Assembly (NCBI RefSeq): GCF_008641105.1
Contig: NZ_VTTI01000001.1
Span: forward strand, 393,750-457,749
Source of the DNA: Halopseudomonas salina
Lineage (GTDB): Bacteria; Pseudomonadota; Gammaproteobacteria; Pseudomonadales; Pseudomonadaceae
DNA: 64,000 nt
Reading direction: 5' to 3'
Numbering within the stretch: position 1 is the first letter of the stretch; the number at the start of each line of letters is the position of its first letter. The translations under genes and the position numbers were made by a program. Below are positions 42,949 to 56,784 of the stretch, piece by piece. The notes under the pieces were generated by a model. It did not search any database. It was not told the origin of the DNA and saw nothing but the letters and a program-made list of their open reading frames with translations.

Positions 42949-44079
42949 ATGAAGATACTGATCGTCGAGGATGATCAATGGATAGCTGAATTGCTCAGAC
43001 AGGTGCTGGAAAGCCTCACCAGCGGGGCCGAACTGAGCCTGGTGGGTACAGTTGGCAATGCGCTCAACGAGATAAAAGCCAACCCCCAGGATCTGTTGAT
43101 TTGTGATCTGAATCTACCCGATGGCAGCGGGCTGGAAGTGATAGAAGCCTGCCGACGGAGAAACCCGAATAGCCACAGGGTGCTTATTACCTCACAGATT
43201 GACCGGGCAACCGTCATTGCCGCTCGCCGGGCTGGTATCACCAGTTTTATAGCCAAGCCTTTCAAGGTGGAAAGTCTGTTTGAACGATTGCGCGAACTGG
43301 TCAACCAGGGGGCGATTGAATGCGCTGCCGGCGTGGACGGCGTGAGTGACTTGCAGGACTTCCTGACCCAACAGCTGCAACAAAAACTGTTTATTCCCTG
43401 GAGCGCGCAGGTCGCTCAGTCCCGGGTGCTCAACCTGGAACGCACCTGCAGCCGGCATGAGATGGTTCGCCTTGCGCGCCAGCAACCGATACTGCTGGCA
43501 GGGTTGATGCATCAGGCAAACCTTGATCAGGGGGGAGAAGGTACCTTCAACTGCATCAGCGTCGAGCAGGCCATTGACCAGTTGGGGTTAGTCAGTAGCA
43601 TCGAGTTGGCGATTCAGCTTGCACGCACGGGGCCGGTACTGCGTGATCCCTTACTGCTTGAAAAAGCTCTTCAGTTGATGAAACAGCAGGCCGCTCTGGC
43701 AAAAGCTCTGACACGACTGGCACATCATCAATCCATCGCGTCCGAGCCAGTGAGGTCGGCAGTCAGTTTATGCCTTCTGGGGGAAATGGCGACGCTCTGT
43801 GCAATACAGAATTTTGTCGACTACGGACAACAGTTCGATCCCCTGGATGTCGATCGCTTGATGCTGAAGTTCGCGCCTGAGTTCGGCAATCGCATCAAGG
43901 TGGGTCTGAAGCTACCTTTCATCACCCGGGAATTGATCGGTGCCGTGTTCAAGTTGCCCCAAAACAGTCTGCGCAAAGACCTCGTCATAATGCGTATTGC
44001 TGCATTGGAAACCGAGCTGGACGATGACCCGATTGAATTGGCACGGTTGCGGAAATGGGTAGGCCTATCCAAAGGGTAA
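42949..44079 (+). CDS. Response regulator with C-terminal HDOD domain
   Basis: A 376-residue protein. The receiver occupies 1-120, with acidic residues E7-D8-D9, phospho-acceptor D53 (LICDLNLPDGSG) and K in FIAKPFKVE. The remainder (about 140-350) is HDOD-like: PILLAGLMHQANLDQGG, VEQAIDQLGLVSSIELAIQL, SAVSLCLLGEMATLCAIQN. HDOD proteins act in signalling and regulation without the phosphodiesterase residues of HD-GYP. It lies 85 bases after the multi-sensor kinase and is its likely partner. Confidence 0.9.
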   Translation: MKILIVEDDQWIAELLRQVLESLTSGAELSLVGTVGNALNEIKANPQDLLICDLNLPDGSGLEVIEACRRRNPNSHRVLITSQIDRATVIAARRAGITSFIAKPFKVESLFERLRELVNQGAIECAAGVDGVSDLQDFLTQQLQQKLFIPWSAQVAQSRVLNLERTCSRHEMVRLARQQPILLAGLMHQANLDQGGEGTFNCISVEQAIDQLGLVSSIELAIQLARTGPVLRDPLLLEKALQLMKQQAALAKALTRLAHHQSIASEPVRSAVSLCLLGEMATLCAIQNFVDYGQQFDPLDVDRLMLKFAPEFGNRIKVGLKLPFITRELIGAVFKLPQNSLRKDLVIMRIAALETELDDDPIELARLRKWVGLSKG

Positions 44080-44141
44080 ACGCGTCCACCTTCTCTGACT
44101 CGTTAGCTGGAGCCGACTCTTGCGAAACTGCTCACTTGATA

Positions 44142-45179
44142 TCAGTCGGCCCCGCCCAGTTTACGGGTCAGCTCTTCGGCGGATATGGCCTGGCAGCCGC
44201 TGGCGTTCTGGCCTGACCACAGCGGCGAAAAGTCACCATTGCCACATGCCTCAGCGGCCTTGCGCAACGGCATTATCGCGGCGCCAGCCAGGGGAAAGGC
44301 TGGCGCCGAAGGACTAATCGGCCCCAATTCGCGTATCACCCGGTTGACGATGCCCCTTGCCGGCCGGCCGGAAAATACATTGGTCAAGGCTGTGTGCTCG
44401 ACTGCTTTGCTGATCAGCGCGTCACGATGAACTTCACTGGTCGTAGCCTCGGGGCATAACAGAAAGGCCGTACCGATCTGCACGCCAGCCGCGCCCAGCG
44501 CCATGACGGCGCGGATACCTGCGGCATCGGCAATGCCACCAGCGGCGATAACCGGCACATCAATCGCTGCGATAACCTGGGGTAGCAGGGCGAAGATCCC
44601 CAACTGTGTAGTGATGTCATCGCTCAGAAACATACCCCGGTGGCCGCCAGCTTCCAGGCCCTGGGCAATCACTGCATCGACTCCGCGAGCCTCGAGCCAG
44701 CGGGCTTCTTCCACAGTCGTAGCGGACGAGAGAATGACCGTACCCCAGCTCTTGAGCTCCGCCATCAGCTCGGGGGCCGGCAGGCCGAAGTGGAAACTGA
44801 CAACCGGGGGCTTGAACTCGCGAAGGATCTCCAGCGTACCGGTATCAAAGGGTCTACGTCCGCCACCAGCCGGGACATCAGTAATGTCTAATCCCCACTC
44901 CTGATAATAAGGCGCCAGCGCAGCGCGCCACTCCAGCTCGCGATCCTCCTCGGGCCTCGGCGGGGTATGGCAGAAGAAATTCACATTCCAGGGACCCACG
45001 CTGTGCTCGACCATCGTCTGCAATTCGGCCCGCAGGGCATCCGGCCCGAGCATCGCCGCAGGCACTGACCCCAACCCGCCGGCGCGGCATACAGCCAGCG
45101 CCAGATTGCTGTTCTGCACTCCGGCCATGGGTGCCTGGATGATCGGCAAGCGAGTTCCAAGTAGAGCCTGAAGGGTCAT
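44142..45179 (-). CDS. Nitronate monooxygenase (2-nitropropane dioxygenase family)
   Basis: A 345-residue FMN enzyme. N terminus LGTRLPIIQAPMAGVQN and the FMN-phosphate region AAGGIADAAGIRAVMALGAAGVQ are typical; QGLEAGGHRG contains the catalytic histidine. The class oxidises propionate-3-nitronate and other nitronates, a detoxification role. It stands alone and is divergent from the aldo/keto reductase gene with 129 bases between. Confidence 0.9.
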   Translation of the reverse strand: MTLQALLGTRLPIIQAPMAGVQNSNLALAVCRAGGLGSVPAAMLGPDALRAELQTMVEHSVGPWNVNFFCHTPPRPEEDRELEWRAALAPYYQEWGLDITDVPAGGGRRPFDTGTLEILREFKPPVVSFHFGLPAPELMAELKSWGTVILSSATTVEEARWLEARGVDAVIAQGLEAGGHRGMFLSDDITTQLGIFALLPQVIAAIDVPVIAAGGIADAAGIRAVMALGAAGVQIGTAFLLCPEATTSEVHRDALISKAVEHTALTNVFSGRPARGIVNRVIRELGPISPSAPAFPLAGAAIMPLRKAAEACGNGDFSPLWSGQNASGCQAISAEELTRKLGGAD

Positions 45180-45308
45180 TGGTGAGTCCTCATATAGTGA
45201 TGGTGAGCGGCTTCACAGATTAACGCCTCACCGAGCTCACTACCACGGCGACCTCGTCGTGGTCTAAGGTGTAGGCAGCGAACTCACCAACAATCAGGAG
45301 CAAAGTGC

Positions 45309-46109
45309 ATGGGCATTCCCACGATCGGATTGGGTACCTACCGTCTGAAAGGGCAGGAGGTCATCGACTCTGTCAGCCAGGCGTTGCAACTTGGATACCG
45401 GCATATAGATACGGCGCAGATCTATGAGAACGAAGCGCAGGTAGGTAAGGCAATCGCTGATAACGGCATACCCCGGGATGAGCTGTTTATTACCACCAAG
45501 ATCTGGATATCCAATCTGGCACCACGCAAGCTGATTCCCAGCCTGGAAGAAAGCTTGAACAAGCTCGGTCTCAAGCAGGTGGATATGACGCTGATCCACT
45601 GGCCCTCGCCAGATGACAAGGTGCCAATGGAAGAATATCTGCCGATGCTGCTGGAAGCACGAGAGCAGGGGCTCACCAAAAAGATCGGCGTGTCCAATTT
45701 CACCATCGAGCATCTGGGCAAGGCCATTGACCTGGTGGGGGCCGAGAATATCGCCACCAATCAGGTGGAGATTCACCCCTTTCTGCACAATCGGAAAATA
45801 GCCGAATTCGCCCGCGAGCATGGCATTCAGCTCACCGCATACATGCCGCTGGCAGTAGGCGCAGTGATGAAGGATCCGGTATTACAGGCCATTGGGCAGG
45901 CGCATGGAGTCACGCCCGCGCAGGTGACGCTCGCCTGGCTGATGCAACTGGGCTATGTGGTTATTCCCTCTTCCACCAAACGCGGACACCAGCAGGACAA
46001 CCTGCGGGCGGCCGATCTGCAGCTCAGCCAGGACGATATGGCGGCTATTGCGGCACTGGAGCGCAATGAACGGATTGCTGACCCCGACTTTGCGCCACAG
46101 TGGGACTAA
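45309..46109 (+). CDS. dkgB: Aldo/keto reductase (2,5-diketo-D-gluconate reductase B-like)
   Basis: A 266-residue NADPH-dependent reductase with the AKR tetrad: D in [18 protein letters not shown] in the same segment, K in FITTKIW and H in [10 protein letters not shown]. The C-terminal cofactor motif [15 protein letters not shown] is also clear. The length and motif spacing match DkgB/YafB proteins that reduce 2,5-diketogluconate and methylglyoxal. The symbol is by family resemblance. It converges with the next gene 6 bases away. Confidence 0.87.
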   Translation: MGIPTIGLGTYRLKGQEVIDSVSQALQLGYRHIDTAQIYENEAQVGKAIADNGIPRDELFITTKIWISNLAPRKLIPSLEESLNKLGLKQVDMTLIHWPSPDDKVPMEEYLPMLLEAREQGLTKKIGVSNFTIEHLGKAIDLVGAENIATNQVEIHPFLHNRKIAEFAREHGIQLTAYMPLAVGAVMKDPVLQAIGQAHGVTPAQVTLAWLMQLGYVVIPSSTKRGHQQDNLRAADLQLSQDDMAAIAALERNERIADPDFAPQWD

Positions 46110-46115
46110 GGCAAC

Positions 46116-47126
46116 TCAGAAGCCTTCCAGCACGATCTTGCCGCGTGACTGATGGCTTTCCAGCAGGCGGTGGGCCTTGAGCAGGTTGGCTGCGTTGATG
46201 CGGCCGAAGTGTTCGCCCAGGGTGGTCTTCAGGGTGCCCTGGTCAATCAGGTCGGCCACGCGGTTGAGCAAGCGACTCTGTTCGTTCATGTCCGGGGTCT
46301 GGTGCAGGCTGCGGGCGAACATGAACTCCCAATGCAGCGACAGGCTCTTGGGCTTGAGTTTGAGTACATCGAGACTCTCGAAGTCGTCGATCAGCCCCAG
46401 CTTGCCCTGCGGCGCCAGGCATTCCACGATTTCTTCGTAATGCTCGACCGTGTGGGTCAACGAAGCAACCAGCTCCACCTGTTCGATGCCCTTGCCCTGC
46501 AGCTGAGCCAGCATCGGCTCGTGGTGGTTGATCACATGCTGGGCGCCCAGGTCGCTGATCCAGCGCGCGCTTTCGGGCCGGGAAGCGGTGGCCACCACGG
46601 TCAGTTCAGTCAGTTGCCGGGCCAGCTGCACCAGAATGGAACCCACACCACCGGCGCCGCCGATCACCAGCAAGGTTTGGCCCGCCCCGCCGCCCTCGCT
46701 CACACCAAACCGGTCAAACAGCAACTCCCAGGCGGTAATGGCTGTCAGGGGCAGGGCCGCCGCCTCGGCATCGCTGAGGCTCGCAGGCGCACGGCCGACG
46801 ATGCGCTCATCGACCAGGTGGTACTCTGCGTTGGTGCCGGGGCGGTCGATAGCGCCAGCGTAGAACACCCGGTCACCCACCTTGAAGCCGGACACCTCAG
46901 CGCCTGCCGATTCGACCGTGCCCACCGCATCCCAACCCAAGACATCAAATTTGCCCGTCAGTGGCGCTCGGCTACTGCGGATCTTCGCGTCTACCGGGTT
47001 GACCGAAATCGCTGCGACCTTGACCAACAGATCACGCGGGCCGGGCTCGGGGCGCGGCAGTTCGATATCCACCAGTGCATCTGACCGGCTCACGGCACCG
47101 GCTTCCTGATATCCCACAGCTTTCAT
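46116..47126 (-). CDS. Zinc-type alcohol dehydrogenase-like protein (quinone oxidoreductase/zeta-crystallin class)
   Basis: A 336-residue MDR-family reductase starting MKAVGYQEAGAVSRSD, with GAGGAG upstream; the longer open frame is unrelated. KVAAISVNPVDAKIRS and VLGWDAVGTVESAG are the catalytic-domain motifs, and LLVIGGAGGVGSILVQLARQ is the NADPH-binding site. The structural-zinc cysteines are missing, as in the quinone oxidoreductase subclass. It is not the qor gene that normally sits in the hemF-tsaC neighbourhood, judged by its position. Confidence 0.88.
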   Translation of the reverse strand: MKAVGYQEAGAVSRSDALVDIELPRPEPGPRDLLVKVAAISVNPVDAKIRSSRAPLTGKFDVLGWDAVGTVESAGAEVSGFKVGDRVFYAGAIDRPGTNAEYHLVDERIVGRAPASLSDAEAAALPLTAITAWELLFDRFGVSEGGGAGQTLLVIGGAGGVGSILVQLARQLTELTVVATASRPESARWISDLGAQHVINHHEPMLAQLQGKGIEQVELVASLTHTVEHYEEIVECLAPQGKLGLIDDFESLDVLKLKPKSLSLHWEFMFARSLHQTPDMNEQSRLLNRVADLIDQGTLKTTLGEHFGRINAANLLKAHRLLESHQSRGKIVLEGF

Positions 47127-47239
47127 ATTCTGGCTCCTCGATTGAATCAACGTGGAGCATTCTGACCCCTGTGAAGCCGGCGCGAAAGCCGATATAGGTC
47201 GCAGGCTGTTGCAGGATTCGCCCGCCAAATGATCTTAAG

Positions 47240-49197
<1,958 letters not shown>

Positions 49198-49201
<4 letters not shown>

Positions 49202-52200
49202 GGCACACTCCGACGGCAATGCGTCATGTATTCGATAAAGGCATCGGCCGGTAGCGGCCGGCTGTACAGGTAACCCTGCACAAAATCGCAACCGGACTGG
49301 CGCAGGAAGTCGCGCTGCTCTTGGGTCTCGACTCCCTCGGCGAGGGTCTGCATGCCCAGGTTCCGGGACAACGTGATGGTCGCATTCACAATGGCGGCGT
49401 CATCACCATCGACACTCAGATCACGGATGAAAGATTGGTCTATCTTGATTTTTTGCAGGTGAAAGCGCTTCAGATAACTCATGGACGAGTAGCCGGTTCC
49501 GAAATCATCCAGAGCCAGATTAAGCCCCAACCGGTTGAGCCGGGCAATGATCTGTATGGCGGACTCAGGGTCCTGCATGGTCATGCTTTCGGTCAGTTCC
49601 AGCTCCAGGGCCTGCGGCGGTACGCCGGTGCTTTCCAGCAGGGCTTCGATCTTGCCCAATAGCTGTCTGTCGCGGAACTGCACGGCTGACAGATTGACGG
49701 CTACACGCATATCGGTAAAGCCCATGCCATGCCATACCAGCAAGTGCTTGAGCGACTCGGCCAGCACCCATTCACCAATCGGAATGATCAGCCCGCTGTT
49801 TTCCGCCACCGGAATGAATTCGGCTGGCGAAATATTACCCAACTCGGGATGATTCCAGCGCAACAACGCCTCGGCTCCCACCAGATGGTCGTCCGTCAGG
49901 CGATGTTGCGGCTGAAAATGCACACTCAACTGACCCCGGGCCATGGCATGGCGTAGCGCGTTCTCGATCTGCAGAGTACGCACGTAATGGGTCTGCAGCT
50001 CCGGCTTGAAGAAGCTGTAGCCATTGCGTCCGTGCTGCTTTGCCCGATACATCGCAATGTCGGCATTACTCAGCAAATTGACCAGGTCCTGCGCATCATC
50101 CGGATACAGGGCAATACCAATCGAAGCCGTCACAGTCAGCTCGTGACCCGCAACGAACATGGATTCAGTCATCGCATTGGCAATGCGCTGCGCGGTATGT
50201 GCCGCACCATTGGCGTCCGTCTCGGGCAAGATCAGCGTGAACTCATCGCCCCCGGTCCGGGATAAGGTGTCCTCCTCACGCAACAACCCCGATAAGCGCT
50301 GTGCAAAGGCCACCAGCAACGCGTCACCGACCTGGTGACCCAGTGAATCGTTGACATTCTTGAAGTTGTCCAAGTCGATAAACATCAGCGCCAGGTGCTT
50401 GCCATGTCGCTCGGCCAGACTCAGGGCGAGCTCGGCACGTTGCTCGAACATGCTGCGGTTAGGCAAGCCGGTCAACACATCAAAATATGCCAGCTTGTGA
50501 ATATGCTGTTCATCCGCCTTGCGTTGGGTGATGTCACTGAGGACCGCCACGTAATGGGTAGCCTCCCCATTGTCATCGAGCATACGACTGACGCGCAGCC
50601 ACTCCGGGTAAAGGGTACCGTCCTTGCGCCGGTTCCAGACCTCGCCCTGCCAGTGGCCCTGACTTTCGATGGCAGCCCACATGCTCTGGTAGAACGCCTT
50701 GTCATGCTGACCCGAAGACAGCAGGGTCGGCGTGTGACCCATCGCATCAGAGGGACTGTAGCCGGTGATGTCGGTAAAGGCCCGGTTGACCTTGACGATG
50801 CGCTGCCGGGCATCTGTTATCAGGAATCCTTCGCTGCTTTGCTCAAACACCCGACCGACCAGTTTCAGCTCCTCACTCGCTCGCACTGTTTCGTCAATGT
50901 CGATATGGGTGCCTACGATGAGGTCGGTAAAGTGTCCGTCCCCATCGCGCAGAAAACGGCCCCGTGCCAGAATCCAGATCCATTCACCCTTGGCGGTCCG
51001 TACACGAAAACGGTTTTCGTACAGTCTGTCAGAGGGATTGCTGAAATAGTTCGTGAAGCGCCGGGCCGCCGACTCTCTGTCGTCTGGGTGGAGCAGGTCG
51101 ATCCAGACCTGCAGCGAACCGAACTGAGGATCACGCTCCTGCGCCACCGGATCGAAACCCAGCATCAGAAAATATTCGTCACTCAACTCCAGGCGACCTG
51201 AGCTGACATGATATTCCCATGCCCCGGTGTTGGAGGCGCTGACAAAGGACTGGTAACGCGCTAACAGTTGCCGATTCAGTTCTCCAGCCCGTTTACGCTC
51301 GGTGATGTCACGGGACAACACGATAAAACGGTCGGTTTCATTGGGCCTCGCTGCCTTGCGTGCCACCGACAACTCGAACCAGCGCTCACCCTCGGCACTC
51401 CCTGGATCGCCCAATGGAAAGCTGTAACCACCTGCCCAACCCTTTTGTGCTGCCTCTGAAATAGCAGTCATGACCTGGCCCGCAGCTGCTCTCGGCAATG
51501 CTTCGTGTACCGTTCTGCCTTGCATCGAATGGAACGGCATTTTCAGCAGGTCAATACGCTGGGAATAAAAACGGTAATAGCGTCCTTCGGCATCCAGTTC
51601 GAACAAGAGATCGGGTATGGCGTGGATTACCGCGGCCATATCATTGCGCGCCGCCACTTCAGAGCGCGTGCGCTGGGCAACCAGGCTGGTGAGATTCTGC
51701 CGCTGCCAGCGCATAGTGAGCACCTGAAGAACCGAATAACCCAGCGCCAAGCTGGTGATGACCCCGATCAACAACATGATCAAGGCCCGCAACCAGAGCT
51801 CGACGCTAGGAGGTTGCTCAACGCTCAGGATCCAATGGGCGTTGGCCAGCTCCAATGACACTTCATGGGAGCGTTGGAAGTCTCCCTCGTCAGCAACCGG
51901 CAGCAGCAGATCCCGCTGGGCCGTATTAGGATCGAGGCGCCATAGACGAAAGCGCAACTGCTGTTCTCGCAGAGCCTGGATCTCCGGCAATGACTGGATA
52001 GTTGTCAGGTCGAGAATTGCGACTACAAAGCCCCAGAATCGCTCGGAACCACTGGCATCGCTGACGAATACGGGCAAACGACCGGCCATCACGCGACCGC
52101 CCCGAGTCTGGTAAAAGGGCCTGGACAAGGTAAGACTCTTGTTCTGCAGGGCCATCATGGCGTCGGCACCGCGCTCGGGATCCAGCAGCAAATCGCGTTG

Positions 52201-52590
52201 CAGCTCCCCTTCATTCCCCGCAAGCGGCCACACCTGACTGATCACACCACCCTCTGCCATGGCGAGAGCGGAGGCGCCGGGGAAGTAGGTACTCAGCTCG
52301 TCTCCGAGCAGTTGAAAATCATCTAGCTGTCCATCGGACACTTGAACCAGGGTGCCCAGGGTATAAACAGCTCCCAGACTACGCAGCACAAAATCGGAAA
52401 TACCCTGTCCGTATCCCTCCACTCGTTGGGCAAACTGCTCCTCCTGCAGCAAACGACTGTGGTGATGGAGGCTGTAGCCGATGATAAAAGCCAGAACGCC
52501 GGTGATCAGACCAGTCAATAGTGCAACCAACCAGTAGGCCCGGGGCGGCTTGAGCAATTCAGCTTCACTCGGTTGTTCATGATCCGTCAT
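49198..52590 (-). CDS. CHASE-PAS-GGDEF-EAL cyclic-di-GMP protein
   Basis: 1130 residues. An N-terminal helix (LVALLTGLITGVLAFIIGYS) and a second near residue 275 flank a CHASE periplasmic sensor. At least three PAS domains follow (about 320-690). The GGDEF domain has an intact motif in SRTGGDEFTLILP near residue 778; the EAL domain has GAEALLRWNHPELGN near 905 and DDFGTGYSSMSYLKRF near 1030. Both catalytic motifs are intact, so it could make or break c-di-GMP. It is translationally coupled to the acetoacetate--CoA ligase gene downstream. Confidence 0.93.
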
Positions 52591-52617
52591 GGATACCCTT
52601 CCCTGGTCCAGATACGG

Positions 52618-53763
52618 TTATCGGTGCTCTTGGGTGCATCCTGGCTCTCTTGTTTTTATTGATTCTGCAGATGAAACAGGCCGATGATCCATTCTTGAAT
52701 CCAAGCTGGCCTCACCCTTTTTTTGCGCCGCCTGCAGCAGTGCGAGCAGCGCTTGCTCACGGCCCGCCGAGGTCGAACTCCCCATTTCTTCTACTGCCTG
52801 ATAAAAAGCCTGCCAATCTTTTCCAGTCTGTTCAAAGAGCATAGCAAAAGCCGGCACCCACTGATCATAAAGTCCAAAGGGTAACAGGCTGGCATTGTTC
52901 AGCTCTTGCGCGAACCAGCCGTCAAATCGTGGGCTGCTTTCCCAGCATTCTGTCTTCCACTGCCTGTAGTCCGTTTGCAGACGGAAAAACGCCTTTTCCT
53001 TTGCTATCCGTTTGGCCACATCAGGTTGTTCGCTGGCGTAGATCTCCCGCAGGCTTTCCCGTGTAGCCATGACCAGCCGGGTAAACTCAGCCTGCTGCTG
53101 CTCGAGCTCGGGATCCGGTGGCGCCAGCCCCCGACTGGCTCGCCACTGGCGCAGACCTTCACTGCCAACGAAATTGGCAAATGATTCGTTGAAAGCAGTC
53201 TCGTCCTTCACATAAAAACGCTGATGCGCCAATTCGTGAAACAGCGTCAGGGCAACATAATCATCATCCCAGTTGAGCATGGAACTGAGCAGCGGGTCGT
53301 CATACCAGCCCAGGGTCGAGTAGGCTGGAATGTCACCAATAAAAACGTCCATACCCTCTTGCCGCCAATGCTGCGCCGCGCCTTGCGCCGCCTCGGGAGT
53401 AAAATAGCCCTTGTAGGCCAGGCATCCGGTAAACAGATAGCAGTGCTGAACAGGCTCTAGCGAGAGTTCCGGCGTGACGAACAGATTCCACAGCACGTAA
53501 TCCCGGGGCAGGGCGCTGTACCGGGTGTAACTGGCATTGTCCGGCAACCCGAGCACATTGCTGGCAAACCGGCGTGCGTCGAGCGCCTGGGCCAGGCGCA
53601 TCTTGAGAGCGGGATCGGTGCCGGGACTTTCCAACAAGTCGACAATGGGCACACTCAGCGCCATCACGTTGCGCTGGCCCTGCCAAGATTGCTGGACGAA
53701 GGCGATACTGCTACACCCACCGAGCAGCGCAACGGTGAGTATCGTCAGATAGAGGCTCTTCAC
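52618..53763 (-). CDS. Putative aminopeptidase lipoprotein (PF10023-type)
   Basis: A 381-residue protein starting at GTG inside a GTGA overlap with the trpI stop. The signal peptide ends in the lipobox ALLGGC (cysteine near residue 16). The body matches the predicted aminopeptidase family: [39 protein letters not shown] and the zinc-metalloprotease-like [15 protein letters not shown], followed by [12 protein letters not shown]. The HELAH motif (HExxH) supplies the zinc ligands and catalytic glutamate. The overlap with trpI suggests co-transcription, though no functional link to tryptophan is known. Confidence 0.85.
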   Translation of the reverse strand: MKSLYLTILTVALLGGCSSIAFVQQSWQGQRNVMALSVPIVDLLESPGTDPALKMRLAQALDARRFASNVLGLPDNASYTRYSALPRDYVLWNLFVTPELSLEPVQHCYLFTGCLAYKGYFTPEAAQGAAQHWRQEGMDVFIGDIPAYSTLGWYDDPLLSSMLNWDDDYVALTLFHELAHQRFYVKDETAFNESFANFVGSEGLRQWRASRGLAPPDPELEQQQAEFTRLVMATRESLREIYASEQPDVAKRIAKEKAFFRLQTDYRQWKTECWESSPRFDGWFAQELNNASLLPFGLYDQWVPAFAMLFEQTGKDWQAFYQAVEEMGSSTSAGREQALLALLQAAQKKGEASLDSRMDHRPVSSAESIKTREPGCTQEHR

Positions 53764-54641
53764 AGATTGACCTTCAGCCAGTTCGCCAGCTCGCGGACCT
53801 GTGCCTGCGGTTGTCGTGAAGGGCTCCATAGCGCCAGCTGATTGGATGTTTCGGTGAACCCCCAGGGAGCGAGCAAGCGGCCATTGGCAATGTCATCAGC
53901 TACCAGCAACTCAGGGGCGATCGCCACTCCCAGCCCAGAAAGGGCCGCCTCAAGAAGGTAATACAAATGCTCGAAGCCCTGGCCCTGGCGCAGGGTTTGT
54001 GGTTCGAGCCCCAGCGCCCGCGCCCAGTCAGCCCAGGCGCCGGGGCGCGAGAGGGTATGTAACAGGGGTTCGTTCACCAGTGCACTGGGGGGCTGCTCGG
54101 CAATCGACGCCGCTCGCCCATAGCGCGGACTGAATACCGGTCCGATACGTTCAGCGATCAGCGGATACACCTGCATGTCTGCAGGCCAGGGCGGCTCGGC
54201 AAACAGCAACGTTGCGCTGACACCCGGCTTGCGCGGATCCAGCTCACCTTCGCTGGCGGAGAGGTGCAGATTCAGCGCTGGAAGCTCAGCGTTCAACCGG
54301 TCCAGACGCGGAATAAACCAACGCGCCAGCAAGCTGCCCGGACAGGCAAGAAGGAAAGGTGCACTCACCTGACTCTGACTGATCTCTGCACACACCGTGC
54401 GCAGACTATCCAGCGCTTCGCGACTGGCATCGCGCAGCCGCCGGCCGGCGTTGGTCAATTGCACGCCACGACCCGCCTTCTCGAACAGGGCTACTCCCAG
54501 CTCCGCTTCCAGGGTGCGGATCTGGCGACTGACTGCGCCGTGGGTCACATGCAGCACTTGCGCCGCCTGGCTCACGCTTTCCAGCCGCGCAGCCGTTTCG
54601 AATACGCGCAATGCGTTGAGTGAGGGTAGATCTCGGCTCAT
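53760..54641 (-). CDS. trpI: LysR-family regulator TrpI
   Basis: A 293-residue regulator divergent from trpBA, the classical TrpI position in pseudomonads. The winged HTH at the N terminus reads [20 protein letters not shown] and [18 protein letters not shown]; the effector domain follows. TrpI activates trpBA in response to indoleglycerol phosphate. The 113-base gap to trpB is where its sites should lie, though I could not delimit them. Its end overlaps a lipoprotein gene. Confidence 0.9.
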   Translation of the reverse strand: MSRDLPSLNALRVFETAARLESVSQAAQVLHVTHGAVSRQIRTLEAELGVALFEKAGRGVQLTNAGRRLRDASREALDSLRTVCAEISQSQVSAPFLLACPGSLLARWFIPRLDRLNAELPALNLHLSASEGELDPRKPGVSATLLFAEPPWPADMQVYPLIAERIGPVFSPRYGRAASIAEQPPSALVNEPLLHTLSRPGAWADWARALGLEPQTLRQGQGFEHLYYLLEAALSGLGVAIAPELLVADDIANGRLLAPWGFTETSNQLALWSPSRQPQAQVRELANWLKVNL

Positions 54642-54754
54642 GGCGATACGTCACTTTTTCTCACAGGTTTCAGCTATCTTATCGGTTTTTTTCCTATGCC
54701 GCCTGCCCTAAGGTGGGTGCATTCCAAAACGTATTCCAGATGAAGGTACCGATC

Positions 54755-55966
54755 ATGCAGAACACCAGCACCTTTACCCGTGGGGCAGATGCCCAGGGCC
54801 AGTTTGGCTCCTTCGGCGGGCGCTTCGTTGCCGAGTCCCTGATGCCGCTGATTCTTGATCTTGAAGAGGCCTTCAACACCGCACTCGCGGAGCCGAATTT
54901 TCTCGCCGAGCTGGACCGTTTCCAGGCCGAATTCGTTGGCCGTCCCAGCCCGCTGTATTATGCGGAGCGGCTGACCGAGCTGTACGGCGGTGCGAAAATC
55001 TATTTCAAGCGCGAAGAGCTTAACCACACCGGTGCGCACAAGATCAACAACTGTATTGGTCAGGTGCTGCTGGCCAAGCGCATGGGCAAGACCCGCATCA
55101 TTGCCGAAACCGGCGCCGGCATGCACGGCGTTGCCACGGCCACTGTCGCCGCACGCTTTGGCTTGCCCTGCGTGGTCTACATGGGCGCAACCGATATTGA
55201 CCGCCAGCGTGACAACGTCTCGCGCATGCGTTTGATGGGCGCCGAAATCATTCCCGTCACATCCGGTACCGGCACCCTGAAAGATGCGATGAACGAGGCC
55301 CTGCGCGACTGGGTCACTAACGTCGACAACACCTTCTACATGATCGGCACCGTAGCCGGGCCACATCCCTACCCCACCATGGTCCGTGAGTTTCAGGCCG
55401 TGATAGGTCGCGAGGCTCGCGTGCAGATGCAGGCCCGCGAGGGTCGTTTGCCGGACAGCCTGATTGCCTGCATTGGCGGCGGGTCCAATGCGATGGGACT
55501 GTTCCACGCGTTCCTCGATGACCCGAGCGTGCAATTGATCGGGGTCGAAGCGGCCGGCGAAGGTCTGGACAGTGGCAAGCACGCGGCCAGCCTCAAGGGA
55601 GGTATCGCTGGTGTGCTGCATGGTAACCGCACCTACCTGTTGCAGGACACCGATGGTCAGATCACCGATGCGCACTCCGTGTCTGCCGGTCTGGATTATC
55701 CGGGAATCGGCCCTGAGCATGCCTGGTTGCATGAGCAGGGCCGCGTCGATTACGCCGCAGTGACCGATACCGAAGCCCTGGAGGCATTCCACGTCTGTTG
55801 CCGTCAGGAAGGCATCATTCCTGCACTGGAAACCGCCCACGCGCTGGCCGAAGTAGCCAAGCGTGCGCCGCACCTGCCCAAGGATCACATCATGGTCGTC
55901 TGCCTGTCCGGGCGTGGCGACAAGGATATGCCAACCGTATTGCGTCTGATGGAGGAGAAGGCATGA
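54755..55966 (+). CDS. trpB: Tryptophan synthase beta chain
   Basis: A 403-residue PLP enzyme from [16 protein letters not shown] lies nine bases upstream. The N terminus [15 protein letters not shown] is typical. K96 in HTGAHKINN is the PLP lysine, [15 protein letters not shown] the phosphate-binding loop, and the C terminus [12 protein letters not shown] ends the family match. It joins indole to serine at the end of tryptophan synthesis, with TrpA. It overlaps trpA by 4 bases. Confidence 0.98.
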   Translation: MQNTSTFTRGADAQGQFGSFGGRFVAESLMPLILDLEEAFNTALAEPNFLAELDRFQAEFVGRPSPLYYAERLTELYGGAKIYFKREELNHTGAHKINNCIGQVLLAKRMGKTRIIAETGAGMHGVATATVAARFGLPCVVYMGATDIDRQRDNVSRMRLMGAEIIPVTSGTGTLKDAMNEALRDWVTNVDNTFYMIGTVAGPHPYPTMVREFQAVIGREARVQMQAREGRLPDSLIACIGGGSNAMGLFHAFLDDPSVQLIGVEAAGEGLDSGKHAASLKGGIAGVLHGNRTYLLQDTDGQITDAHSVSAGLDYPGIGPEHAWLHEQGRVDYAAVTDTEALEAFHVCCRQEGIIPALETAHALAEVAKRAPHLPKDHIMVVCLSGRGDKDMPTVLRLMEEKA

Positions 55967-56775
55967 CATCCCGTTTAGCTGGTCGCTTCGCCGAACTGAA
56001 AAGTGCCAACCGCGCCGCACTGGTGACCTACATCTGCGCCGGCGACCCCGGCCATGATGCCAGCCTGGCACTGCTCAAGCAGTTGCCCGGCGCCGGCGCA
56101 GACATTATCGAGCTGGGCATGCCCTTCAGCGACCCAATGGCTGACGGCCCGACCATCCAGGCCGCCGCCGTGCGCGCCCTCAAGGCCGGGCAGACGCAAC
56201 TGAAAACCCTGGAAATGGTCCGGCAGTTCCGCGTCGAAGACCAGACCACACCGATCGTGCTGATGGGCTACTACAACCCGATCTACCGCTATGGTCCGGA
56301 TAACTTCATGCGCGATGCGCGCGAAGCCGGCGTCGATGGTCTGCTGGTGGTCGATCTGCCCGCTGAACACGACAGCGAGCTGGGGCCCCTGGCCCGTGAG
56401 GCCGGTCTGGACATGATTCGCATGGCCACGCCGACCACCGATGCGAAACGCCTGCCGGCAGTGCTCGACCATGCCAGCGGCTTCCTCTACTACGTGTCGC
56501 TCAACGGCGTGACCGGCGTTGGCCAGGCGGATAATGCCACCGTGCGGGATGCGATCGGCGCGATTCGCCAGCAGACCGAGATTCCAGTGTGCGTAGGCTT
56601 TGGTGTGCGCACGCCGGAGCAGGCGGCGCGTTTTGCCCTGGATGCCGAGGGAGTGGTAGTTGGTTCGGCGCTGGTGGATTGCATAGCCAAGGCAGAAACC
56701 CCTGAGCAGGGAGTCAATGACGTGCTGAACCTGGTCTCAGACCTGGCTAACGCGGTACGCCACGCAAGAAACTAG
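55963..56775 (+). CDS. trpA: Tryptophan synthase alpha chain
   Basis: A 270-residue TIM barrel. Catalytic acids E50 ([17 protein letters not shown]) and D61 are in place; [13 protein letters not shown] and [14 protein letters not shown] complete the phosphate-binding site. It cleaves indoleglycerol phosphate and passes indole to TrpB. The start lies in an ATGA overlap with trpB. A longer frame upstream is ignored. Followed by three REP-like palindromes. Confidence 0.98.
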   Translation: MTSRLAGRFAELKSANRAALVTYICAGDPGHDASLALLKQLPGAGADIIELGMPFSDPMADGPTIQAAAVRALKAGQTQLKTLEMVRQFRVEDQTTPIVLMGYYNPIYRYGPDNFMRDAREAGVDGLLVVDLPAEHDSELGPLAREAGLDMIRMATPTTDAKRLPAVLDHASGFLYYVSLNGVTGVGQADNATVRDAIGAIRQQTEIPVCVGFGVRTPEQAARFALDAEGVVVGSALVDCIAKAETPEQGVNDVLNLVSDLANAVRHARN

Positions 56776-56784
56776 CTCAACAGA

